Assembly: GCA_023055355.1 (NCBI GenBank)
Contig: JALJCS010000051.1
Coordinates: 744,001 to 808,000 of the forward strand
Direction of reading: 5' to 3'
Origin: Agelaius tricolor
Lineage: Eukaryota; Chordata; Aves; Passeriformes; Icteridae
Length of the DNA stretch: 64,000 bases
Made by a program: the position numbers and the translations under genes
Notes under the pieces: generated by a model
Told to the model about the DNA's origin: nothing
The model's input: only the letters and a program-made list of their open reading frames with translations
The model's database searches: none
Shown here: positions 47,196 through 56,889 of the stretch, piece by piece
Numbering within the stretch: the first letter of the stretch is position 1
Layout: each line of letters starts with the position of its first letter

Positions 47196-47928
47196 TGTGA
47201 TGAAAGTCCATGCAAGTGAAAGATGTCCAAGAGAAGTTGAGAAGAATTCTAGGTGGCAGGAGATGATGGAGTTGCCTTTGGCTGGACTTTTCTTGTATAG
47301 CCATGGACCGAACTGTTTTATTTTCCTGTGACACAGAGACTGCATTTAGGGGGAGGCAATGGCTTGGAGCCAAGAGAGTTCAGTGTTGGTACCCCTCAGC
47401 CCCAGGGGGTGAAATTTTGGGGGGGGGCGGGGACAGGTGTCCTGAAAGTGAGAGACTGTGCTCTTTTTGGAACTGGACAAAGCACTCGTAAAAGGAAAAC
47501 CCTAGAAGCAGCTCTGGTCAATGCGCAGTGGTGAGAGCACTGGGCATGAAAGGAAGATGTCACGATGGCAAATGATCTCTGGCGGTGCCACGTGAGACAT
47601 GGGAACAAAAGAGGTTTCGGCTGTGTTTCCTGGGGAAGCCTGTGGCACAAGAAGGACTTCCCTCCTCTTGATGAACTGAGAATTGATTATCTGAAGGGTG
47701 GTGATGGACTGAGAGTTGGTGATCTGAGGGGTAATAAGTGAATTGACAATCCAAAGTTTTGTCTTACTGTGATGTATTGGGAATTTGGTGGGTGGAGGAG
47801 GAACGTTTGGAAGGTTTTCATCCTGAGTTCTGTGTGTGTTTCTTTTATATATTGTAAGTTAATAAAGTTTTTTTCCTTCTATTCCTAAGCTGGAGCCTGC
47901 CTAGCTCTATTCCTGGTCACATATCACA
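47196..47928 (+). mobile_element. Candidate LTR, right arm
   Basis: It starts TGTGATGA and ends CATATCACA (short inverted ends), with AATAAA at about 47,862 shortly before the 3' end. The paralogue at 26,600-27,240 continues past this end, so the boundary is tentative. Confidence 0.4.
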
Positions 47929-48477
47929 GTAGACACCAGGGAGAATGTATTTTCATGGGGGCACTGGCATTGCGCCAGCGTCAAACCGTGACAGGCAGCC
48001 ACAAAGCTGTGCCCATTTCTGTTCATTGCTGCTCTCATGGGGATGGATCCTCAGCCACTTGGGGGTTGCTGATGAATTTCACTACTCCAGAGGCCTCTAC
48101 CTTCTGGAGCTCTTCAGTTCAGGAATTCAATGAAAAAGGCTCATAAACATTTGTTCAAAATGCATGAACAAGAAAAGCCCCTGGGAATAATCTAAGTTCT
48201 CAATTCTTCTGTGGTTAATTAGACAAATTTCAGAAATGTACTCAAAGTGAATCTGCTATATTGAAAAAAAAATAAAGCAGAAAGAACTGTTTTGTCCGGT
48301 ATTCATCTCCTCTTTATATTTGGTATCAGCAATGTCTAATTGATATTGACCCCCAGCACCTTCTAATGCTGTGTGAACAGATATGAAAATCAAGACCATT
48401 TATGGCTGACAATCAATCAGACTTTGTCCCCAGCCCCTCCCCACCATTTCCCCCATCCAACCCCTGTCACTCCTATG

Positions 48478-49059
48478 GATCAGGAATGGTGTAACCAGCA
48501 GGAGCAGGGCAGGGATTCTTCCCCTGTGCTCAGCACTGGTTGGGCAGCACCTCGAGTGCTGTGTCCAGTTCTGGGCCCCCCAATTTAGGAAGGACATGGA
48601 GGGGCTGGAGCGTGTCCAGATAAGGGCAACAAGGCTGGTCAGGGGACTGGAACACAAGTCCTGTGAGGAGCAGCTGAGGGAGCTGGGGTTGTTTATCCTG
48701 GAGAAGAGGAGGCTCAGGGGAGACCTCATCACTCTCCACAACTCCCTGACAGGAGGGTGCAGCCAGGTGGGGGTCGGGCTCTTCTCCCAGGGAACAGGGA
48801 CAGGACAAGATGACACAGCCTTCAGCTGCACGAGGGGACATTTAGACAGGACATTGGGAAATATTCTCCACACAAAGGGTGATTGGGCATTGGAATGGGC
48901 TGCCCAGGGAGGTGGGTGAGTCACTGTCCCTGGAAGTGTTTAAGGAAAGACTGGATGTGGCACTGAGTGCCATGATCTGGGTGACAAGGTGGTGTTGGGT
49001 GCCAGGTTGGACTTGATGCTCTCCAAGGTCATTTCCAGCCTGGTTGATTCTCTGATGAT
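48478..49059 (+). mobile_element. CR1 LINE 3' fragment
   Basis: Standard avian CR1 3' region: CTGTGAGGAGCAGCTGAGGG..., GGCATTGGAATGGGCTGCCC-type (ATTGGAATGGGCTGCCCAGG), GTGGCACTGAGTGCCATG, ending GATTCTCTGATGATT. Confidence 0.93.
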
Positions 49060-49385
49060 TGTGACACTGCAGGGCCCTGGGGAAGCAAGGGGCCACTGTG
49101 ACTCTGCGGGGCCTGGTGGCACTAAGAGGACCATGGTGACACTGTGTACAACATGGCAGCACATGGGCCAAGGGGCCACGGTGACACTGTGGAACCAAGG
49201 AGAGCATTGCTGCACTGCAAGACCTCATGGAACCAAGGATCCACTGTGACACTGCAGGGCCCAAGGATCCAAGGGACTTTGTGACACCAAGGGGTCCCAT
49301 GGAACCAAAGGGACATTGTGACCCTGGGAGGCCTCATGGAATCATGGAGACCATTGGGACACTCTGGGGTCTCATGGAACCGTGG
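49060..49385. repeat. 37-bp minisatellite between two CR1 fragments
   Basis: About eight units of the GGGACCATTGTGACACTG type, directly abutting the 3' end of one CR1 and the 5' break of the next. Confidence 0.85.
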
Positions 49386-49997
49386 TGACACTAAGTTGTC
49401 TGGGAGAGTGGATCTGCTGGAGGGTAGGAGGGCTCTGCACAGGGCCCTGGACAGGCTGGATCCAGGGCCCAAATCCAACAAGGTGAGGTTTAACAAGTCC
49501 AAGTGCCGGGTCCTGCACTTTGGCCACAACAACCCCTGCTGCACTACAGGCTGGGGACAGAGTGGCTGGAGAGCAGCCAGGCAGAAAGGGAGCTGCAGGG
49601 ACTGATGGACAGCAGGCTGGACATGAGGCAGCAGTGTGCCCAGGTGGCCAAGAAGGCCAATGGCTCCTGGCCTGGATCAGGAATGGTGTGACCAGCAGGA
49701 GCAGGGCAGGGATTCTTCCCCTGTGCTCGGGGGCACTGGTTGGGCAGCACCTCGAGTGCTGTGTCCAGTTCTGAGTCCCGCAATTCAGGAAGGACATGGA
49801 GGGGCTGGAGCATGTCCAGAGAAGCAAGGCTCGGGAAGGGTCTGGAACAAAAGTCCTGTGAGGAGAGGCTGAGGGAGCTGGGGTTGTTTATCCTGGAGGA
49901 GTGGAGGCTCAGGGGAGACAAGGTGGTGACAGGGCACAGGTGTGACTTGATGATCTCCAAGGTCTTTTCCAACCTTCCCGATTCTGGATTCTCTGAA
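49386..49997 (+). mobile_element. CR1 LINE 3' fragment, internally deleted
   Basis: Starts within the FADDTKLG-downstream segment (GTGGATCTGCTGGAG) and runs to TTTTCCAACCTTCCCGATTC. The segment between CTCAGGGGAGAC and GGTGTGACTTGATGATC is missing. Counterpart of 20,334-20,940 in arm A. Confidence 0.92.
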
Positions 49998-50049
49998 ACC
50001 ACCCTTGGAGCAGGTGCAGGATGAGCCCTAGGCCTCCTCTTCAGAAGCT

Positions 50050-51330
50050 CCAGCATCCCAGGTCCCTCAGCTTCTCCTGGCAGCCCCAAAGCCCATCCTG
50101 TCAGCCCTGCAGAGCCTCTGCAGCTCCTCCTCGTTGCCCAGAACAGGGAGCCCCAGAGCCAGACACAGCAGCCCAGATGTGCCCCCCTGGCCTGGGGTGC
50201 CTCTGGCAAGGGAGCAGCAGCAGGCACTGCAGGAGCCTGCAGACAATTCCTGCAGCACTTGTAGGATGATCCTGCTGCCCAAGGGACGTTCCCATGGGGC
50301 CAAGCCAGGAACTGCAATGGGGAGTGTGGCCAGAGAGGAAAGGGCAAACAGGGATGGGCTGTTTGCAGGGGAGGGAACAGAGCTGGGCATCAGGAAGAAA
50401 TCTGGACCAAGGAAGAATAAAGAAAGCAAAGGAGAAGCCAAGGAAATGCTCAGGGCAGTTTGGGGGTGGCTGCCAGGCAGCCCTGGCTCTGAGCAACAGC
50501 GTCTGCAGTGGCACAGGAAACTCCCAGCTGATGGGAACAAACTTTCTGGCTGAGTGCAGAGGCCAGGACAAAGCTGAGTGGTTTCCCTGGTGTCCCGCAG
50601 GCCTTGCTGGCCCCAGGGGCTGATGGCATTTGTGCTCCCTCAGGTTCATGTCCCCACAGCAGCAGCATGGGGGTGCTGCCCCTGCTGTGTGCAATGCAAA
50701 CAGGGGCTGCTGAGGCAGTGCTGCCGTGCCTGTGCCTGCAAGGATGGGGCAGCTGTGTGAGCTGGGGGAGAGGCCAGGGCTGCAGAGGGGGGATGTTGTT
50801 GGCAGCTGCATGAGGAGGCTCTGGGACGCTGCCCTGGGCTGTGCAGCGCACTGGGCATGGATCAGCCCCTGCTCTGCTGCTCCTTCCCGTCTGCCCCAGG
50901 GCCCTTGCAGAGCCCCAGCCATGCTGTTTGCCCCCAGCCTGCCCACGGCCAGCCTGGGGCTGCTCACGGGGGTTTCTGTGCTGAGCATTGGCCTGGCCGT
51001 GTCCTTGAGAGAGCCTGGGCAAGGAGCCTGGAGCCCCCAGGGCCTGGCCTGAGGCGTCAGCGCTGCCCCAGCAGTGCCCATGGCCTGTCCCTGCTGCAGC
51101 CCCGGCACTGCCACCCCCAGGGCTGTGCCCGGCCCCGAGAGCACTCAGGCCCTGCAGCAACACCAGGGCCACCAGGGCAGCGGGGCAGGGCCACGGCAGC
51201 AGCACTGGCAACACCAAGTGCTGCTGCTGCTGCTGCTGGGCACGGCTGCTGGGCCAGCACTGATCTGCCCCAGCTCTGCACACAGACATTGCTGCTGCAG
51301 CTCCAGAGAAGGCAACACAAGGGCATCTCT
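50050..51330. repeat. GC-rich conserved block, right copy
   Basis: Inverse of 19,000-20,300. It ends with a (CTG)n run at about 51,220-51,240. It carries the minus-strand 347-codon equivalent of the left 358-codon frame. Confidence 0.45.
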
Positions 51331-51539
51331 GCAGAAAACTCTGCTGGGAAATCCTTTACTTCATTTAAAGCCACAAAGAGCGCAACCCCTCATTGATACA
51401 GTCTGTGGCCACAGGGAAGGCAAAGAAAAACATAATGAGAAATGGCACAAGAAATGACATTTCTTTATGGAAAATATGAAAAACTAAAACATGGAAAAAA
51501 ATACCCACATGCAAACCAACAGAAATTATCAAAAATTAC

Positions 51540-51545
51540 TTTATT
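51540..51545 (-). other. Poly(A) signal of the right OR
   Basis: AATAAA on the minus strand about 40 bp after the stop codon. Confidence 0.6.
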
Positions 51546-51584
51546 CAAAGTTTTTTGCTGAAATTGGCCACATGTTTAATGTTC

Positions 51585-52508
51585 CTAAAAGCATCCAGTC
51601 ATCAGTGTGCACACTGCAGCCTTGAGCTCCTGGTTCCTCAGGCTGTAGATGAGGGGGTTCAGGGTTGGAGTCACCACCGAGTACAGAACTGACAGGGCCA
51701 GATCCAGGGATGGGGACGAGATGAAGGGGGGCCTCATGTGAGCAAACACAAGAGTGCTGAGGAACAGGGAGACCACAGCCAGGTGAGGGAGGCAGGTGGA
51801 AAAGGCTTTGTGCTGTCCCTGCTCAGAGGGTATTCTCAGCACGACCCTGAAAATCTGCACATAGGAGAAAACAATGAACACAAAACAACACAACGATAAA
51901 CTGACTGTAAGCACAAGAAGCCCCAGTTCCCTGAGATAGGATTTGGAACAGGAGAGCTTGAGGATCTGTGGGATTTCACAGAAGAACTGGCCCAGGGCAT
52001 TGCCATGGCACAGGGGCAGGGAAAATGTATTGGCTGTGTGCATGAGAGCATTGAGAAAGGCACTGGCCCAGGCAGCTGCTGCCATGTGGGCACAAGCTCT
52101 GCTGCCCAGGAGGGTCCCATAGTGCAGGGGTTTGCAGATGGACACGTAGCGGTCGTAGCACATGATGGTCAGCAGATAAAACTCTGTTGAAATGAAGAAC
52201 AGTAAGAAAAAGAGCTGTGCAGCACATCCAGTGTAGGAGATGTTTCTGGTGTCCCAGAGGGAATTGTGCATGGCTTTGGGGACAGTGGTGCAGATGGAGC
52301 CCAGGTCAGCGAGGGCCAGGTTGAGCAGGAAGAAGAACATGGGCGTGTGCAGGTGGTGGCCGCAGGCTACGGCGCTGATGATGAGGCCGTTGCCCAGGAG
52401 GGCAGCCAGGGAGATGCCCAGCAAGAGGCAGAAGTGCAGGAGCTGCAGCTGCCGCGGGTCTGCCAATGCCAGCAGCAGGAAGTGCCTGATGCAGCTGCTG
52501 TTGGACAT
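51585..52508 (-). CDS. Olfactory receptor, OR14-like (right copy), intact
   Basis: Single coding exon of 307 codons starting MSNSSCIRHF. A longer frame upstream lacks a conserved start, and a splice acceptor (TTTTCTTACAG) ends at about 52,526, so the ATG at 52,508 is preferred. It has the same landmarks as the left copy: GN in TM1, LHTPMFFFL, MCYDRYVSICKPLHY, KAFSTCLPHL and NPLIYSLRNQELK. It ends three codons earlier than the left copy (LMTGCF). About 77 residues from VSICKPLHY to YLRELGLL are identical to the left copy, while TM3 start, TM5, ECL3 and the C-terminus differ. Likely a functional odorant receptor. Confidence 0.95.
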   Translation of the reverse strand: MSNSSCIRHFLLLALADPRQLQLLHFCLLLGISLAALLGNGLIISAVACGHHLHTPMFFFLLNLALADLGSICTTVPKAMHNSLWDTRNISYTGCAAQLFFLLFFISTEFYLLTIMCYDRYVSICKPLHYGTLLGSRACAHMAAAAWASAFLNALMHTANTFSLPLCHGNALGQFFCEIPQILKLSCSKSYLRELGLLVLTVSLSLCCFVFIVFSYVQIFRVVLRIPSEQGQHKAFSTCLPHLAVVSLFLSTLVFAHMRPPFISSPSLDLALSVLYSVVTPTLNPLIYSLRNQELKAAVCTLMTGCF

Positions 52509-52559
52509 TTGCTTCACATGGGGATCTGTAAGAAAAGTAATCATGGAATAGTTGGGTTT

Positions 52560-53330
52560 AGAGAGGACTTGAAATATCCCAGCACAGGCTGGGGGCACTT
52601 TCCCCCCACTGCCTGCCCAGGGATCTGCTGCCTGGAGCTGTCCCTGCCAGCAGCTGCTTCCCTGTGCCCAGGGCTGGGCCCTGCCAGTGCTGCCAGAGCC
52701 CAGCCCAGCCCTGGGGGCTCAGCTCTGCCCTGCAGAGCCCTCCCAGCTCAGGCACTGCCCAGGGGCAGCTCTGGCTCTGCAGGCTCTGATGGCAACATCA
52801 GAGCAACCCTGAGGAGGCTGGAAAAGCAACACTGACATGGTCTCTAAGGAGCCCTCATTTCTGTCACTGCCTTGTTTGTTCTGATCAGAGAGAAAATTTT
52901 TTCATTTTTCTTAGCCTGAACTGAGAGATTAATATCTATGGGCAATTTCCAATCCCAGCAACCCAGAGCAGTAGATTAAAAAAGCAGGATTTCCCCTTTC
53001 ATGCAGCCCCTGCCTTGCTGTGCTCCCTGTATAATCCACTTGAAAATATTCTGCAGTTCAATGCCATGCTGGGAGCAGACCTGAACAATGCAGCATCCTC
53101 CCCACACAAGGAGAACACTCCCAAGCCTCACCAGCTGTCTCCTGCCACCCAGATCTTGTCCCCCAGTGCTGGGAACAGCTGCCAGGGCTGGCTGAGAGCT
53201 GTCCCTGGCAGGCAGCAGAGTCCCTGCCCCAGCACAGCGCCCTGGGCTGCAGGACCCTGCTCTGCAGGACAGCCCTGGGCACCCCTGGCTGCTCTGCACA
53301 AGAGACAAGCAGAGAATGTACTCACAGGCT
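52560..53330. other. OR upstream region, right copy, no gene
   Basis: No clear match to the left OR upstream region (16,480-17,800) until about 53,340, where arm homology resumes. Confidence 0.45.
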
Positions 53331-53339
53331 CTGCAGGCA

Positions 53340-53990
53340 TTGGCATGTTCCAGCTGCAGGAGATGGCTCCAGGAGCTGCAGCTGCACTGTCCTGCAGGCA
53401 GAGGTTCCTGTGCCAAGGGCTGGCAGTGATTGTGCCCCAGGCACTTCTCAGCCCCTTCCCAGCCCTGACTGATTGAAGCTCTCTGTGCCTCTGTGCTGTG
53501 CCCGGGCTGGCTGCAGGCAGTGCCCCAGCCCTGCTGGGCTGGCACAAGAGTTGCTCATCCAGAGAAATGTGCTTTTGAAGCTCTTCTTGGGGACCAGGAG
53601 CTGCCTCTGTGCCAGGAGCCCAGCCCAGCTCAGCAGCACAGACACAGCACCAGGACTTTAATCAGCCTCTGGGGCTTTGTGCTCAGGCCCTGGACATCAG
53701 TCCCTGAGAGGGAGCTGAAGAAACCTCTCCAGAACTCCAAGGCAGAATCCAGCTCCAAACTTTCTTGGACTTTTAATGGGTCCCAGAGAGGGACACGACT
53801 GAGCAAGTGTCCCCAGGCCCCAGGCAGAGCAGAGAACTGCAGGCAGTGATGACAGGTGGGGACAAAGAGAAGCCAAGTCTTGGTGCCCTGGGGCACAGCA
53901 GGGTCTGTGCCACCAAGGGCTGGGAGGAGACACCTTGTCCTGAGGCCCTGGGGCCTCCTGGCCCAGCCCCAGCCAGGCTGGGCACTGTCA
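53340..53990 (-). repeat. Dispersed cassette, copy 4
   Basis: Arm A' equivalent of 15,210-15,870, with the same landmark order. Confidence 0.75.
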
Positions 53991-54059
53991 GCCCCTTGTG
54001 CTGCCCTCAGCATCCCCCCCTAGCCCACATCCCAGTGGCCTCAAGGATCTGCTGCAAGG

Positions 54060-54572
54060 AGTCCCTGGGGAGCCTTGCTCAGCAATGGCCCTGGGGGCTC
54101 CTTCATGCTCCCTGCAGGGACTGCAGCTTTTTCAAAGGACTTTGGCTTTGGCTTTTGCCTTGCAGTCTCTGAGAGGTTTGTGCAGTCATGGCCTCCAATT
54201 ATCTGCTGTAATTAGTCCCTGGAGAGGCTTTGTCAGTAACAACACTCAGTGGGGCTCATTAATGCTTCAAGGTACTTCAGTTATTTGAAGGTACTTGGTG
54301 TTTCCCTTTTGATAGAGACTCTGTGAGAGGTTTGTGCAATCATGGCCCCAATTATCTGCTTTAACGAGTCCCCTGGAGAGCTTTGTACTGACACTTAGTG
54401 GGGCTCATTAATGCTTTGAGATACTCAAGGTTTTTAAGGTACTTTATGAATTTTAGAATACTTTTAGATACTTTTAAGGATTTTCCTTCCCATACTGAGT
54501 CTCTGAGAGGTTTTTGTGCCATCCTGGCCTCCAATTCTCTCCTTCAAGGAGTCCATGAGGAGCCTGTGTTGG
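54060..54572. repeat. Tandem array of ~150-bp units, right copy
   Basis: About three to three and a half units of the array at 14,310-15,140. It is cut off at 54,572 against retroviral sequence. Confidence 0.75.
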
Positions 54573-54574
54573 GT

Positions 54575-55040
54575 ATCTTCCCCCTTTCTGTTTTACAACA
54601 AAGATGGAATTGAAAGAATTTTGTAAGACTTTCTAAAAGCATGAAAACAAACATGGGACAATTATCAATACAACAACAACCACTAAGAGAATTAAATGTC
54701 CTCTTTTAGCCAGACATCATCCAACCCTTTAGTCCCTTGGATTGGAAGAGTTTATTGAACCAGTCTTTGTTTTCTACTTGAAGCTTCTTGAACCCTTCCT
54801 TCAGTGCCTGAATGCTCTTGTGGATTGACTCGCTGTGGCTGGAGAGGTTCATGCAGCACATGCCCTCAGAGTCTACACAGCCATGCCCATGTGCCCAGAG
54901 TAAAAACTCTATCGCTGTTCTGCAAGGTGGCGTGTCTGATGGTCTCTGTGTCTGAGAGCAGCCACTCAATGTGAGGGAGGCAGCATTGGTTTGCTTACTC
55001 AACAGGCACCCAGGATGGTCTGATTGTCCTAAAGCTTTAG
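54575..55040 (-). pseudogene. Retroviral env transmembrane-subunit fragment
   Basis: The frame 55,050-54,706 carries the disulfide motif C-VDSEGM-CC (CX6CC) near 54,870, followed by an amphipathic helix (NLSSHSESIHKSIQALKEG). A stop follows at 54,706. A membrane-spanning stretch (HLILLVVVVVLIIVPCLF) is read at about 54,695-54,640 in another frame, then a stop. The break is therefore a frameshift ahead of the membrane anchor. The CX6CC type is shared by alpha- and gamma-type env proteins. The exact gag/env junction lies between about 54,900 and 55,050. Confidence 0.75.
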
Positions 55041-56085
55041 CTGCAGCCACCCAAGGGAGTCCAAATTGGGGGTGCTACCATCTGACGCCTGGATTAAAGC
55101 TTTTAAAGCCATCTCTCTGATATCATCCAATACTTCTCTGTGGATACCTGCTGCTTGATCATCTGGTAGGCTGTGCTGTCCTTCTCCAGCTAGATGGTTG
55201 ATTGTCAATTCTGCCCTTGCCTCATTATTAGCATAGTCTGCTATTAATTGATTTAGTAAACACTTCCATCCCCTTCTCACAGGGTGTATTCTGTAGGTGA
55301 CAACAACATGGTCATAATATATTTTAAATCATAGGGAGTTAAGACATGTAAATATGGCCCTCATTAGGCCATTAAAACAAGGTAAGTCCTTCCTATGGTC
55401 TTTAGCTGCCCTACACAGATCCTTGATTTCCCCATAAAGCAATGGCTGATAGCTGGGATTCTGACCCCTTCTAATATACAGCGGCAATGAGGAGTTTCGA
55501 GGTTATTTGCCAGTCTCCTTCCTTACCTGGAGGCATGGCCCAGGGTGGAGAGGATGATTGACAGTGGGGGCGTGACCTGCAGTTGTGGGGGTGGAGTCTG
55601 GAGGTTCGTTCAGGGCGGAAGAGAAGGCTGTGGGAGCAGGAAGTGGAGGAGCCAAGATGGAGGGAGGATGGTTGGGCTCCCGAGTCACATTCGGGCTCCT
55701 TCTGTCTTGAGTCTCCAGGGCATGATGCTCCAAGACAGCGTGGCCATTGCCAGCTTGGGCCATCGTGGAAGGTGTGAGAAAGGCAGGCTTGAGGGGAGGT
55801 CCCGAGTTAGGAGTGACCAACGGATTGAGTTTTCAACAAAATGCTTGCTGGTGAATGGTGGTGTGGAAGATGGGGAGCATGCAGGGTGCAGTGGGGTCCC
55901 TTTTGATCAAAAGCTTATACAATTTAACTCCCACTGAGTCCCAAAATTCTGTGGTATGGATTTCATCAGCAGAGGCGTCTGGAAAATTTTTAATGATCCT
56001 CCTCATGATTGATTTTAATTCGTTCTTTGAGAATATTTTGTCATGATCAGTGAGAATTGAAGCATCCGTATATGCTCCTTTCTAC
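55040..56085 (-). pseudogene. Retroviral gag remnant (matrix, proline-rich, capsid start)
   Basis: The matrix-like segment reads KNELKSIMRRIIKNFP, then EFWDSVGVKLYKLLIKRDP (about 56,020-55,900). A proline-rich region follows (frame 55,820-55,503; PSILAPPLPAPTAFSS). Capsid-like sequence is read from about 55,310 (LLNQLIADYANNEARAEL) to the stop at 55,029. Internal stops and shifts separate the parts. The assignment rests on gene order after the PBS and on the capsid-like helix. Confidence 0.65.
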
Positions 56086-56408
56086 TTTGGACCTCTGGCT
56101 GCCCATTTTTCTCTTTCTCTGCCTTATGGGGAAGAGCCACCGGAGGACCCCAAATCAATTATGGGATGTGGGTGCATATTGTAAAAACACAGTGGCAAAA
56201 CGGGCAATAAATGTCTTGCATTTCCCCAAACCCACCTGCAATCCTATGCAGGTGAAACCATCGTTGTCCCTGCCGATCCTGTGCAAGGTCCCTTGAAGCA
56301 ACAATGAATCCACTGGGCCTGGCACAATCCAAAATCCCAGGGAGCGCTGGCCTATCCATCAGCTAACCCCAGCTGACGTGACTGACACAGGGAGCCCTGA
56401 GTGTCATG

Positions 56409-56426
56409 GTCCCTGTTTGGGTGCCA
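56409..56426 (-). other. Primer-binding site, lysine tRNA type
   Basis: TGGCACCCAAACAGGGAC on the minus strand, two bases after the LTR end. It differs at two of 18 positions from the site complementary to tRNA-Lys3. Confidence 0.75.
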
Positions 56427-56428
56427 AA

Positions 56429-56790
56429 TGTCACAATGAGGGTGGCTGTGACAAACCTCTCTGGTTCCCTGACTTCAGGGTGAGGGTGGCAAAAGTGAAA
56501 AGGAGCAGGATCGATGGAGTTGTTTAGAAGGAACTTTAAGAACTGGGTGAAAAACAATATAAACATGAAGAACATGGGAACAGTATGAGGGGCAGGATCC
56601 AAAGACCCGAGAAAAGGGGGAAGCAACAAAATATACACTTGAGGGTAGAACACTCTAGAACAATAACCCTATAGGGGAAACAAGTAACCAATAGGGGAGG
56701 AGAACTTGGACAAGTTAGCATAACAACACTAAAGGCTTATGGGGGAACTCTCAAACTCACCCTAAGTTAAACAAATGATTCCCAGGGCTT
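56429..56790 (-). mobile_element. 5' LTR of the class II provirus
   Basis: Its 3' end (TGTGACA) lies directly before the PBS. The far end is not exactly defined. No perfect AATAAA was noted. Confidence 0.55.
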
Positions 56791-56889
56791 GAAACTCATG
56801 CCCAGTTCTTCCGGGGTAAAATCTGGATGACTCTGAGGTACACCCAGGCTAACTCCCACACCGCTGCTTTGCTCTGGTCCCTTGGGACC

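Larger units (their letters stand above)
37408..54572 (-). repeat. Arm A' of the ~17-kb imperfect inverted repeat
   Basis: Inverted counterpart of 14,518-31,494. The inner stretch 37,408-39,700 is very close to 29,210-31,494. The largest size difference is 44.8-49.4 kb, where A' has several kilobases not found in A, while A has 21.5-22.9 kb (solo LTR and CR1 RT portion) not found in A'. Confidence 0.93.
54573..56790 (-). mobile_element. Defective class II-type provirus (LTR, PBS, gag, env; pol missing)
   Basis: In minus-strand order: LTR, lysine-type primer-binding site, gag matrix, proline-rich region and capsid start, then directly an env transmembrane-subunit fragment. All of pol and the env surface subunit are absent. 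No 3' LTR follows: the element stops at the edge of arm A' (54,572). Confidence 0.75.
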
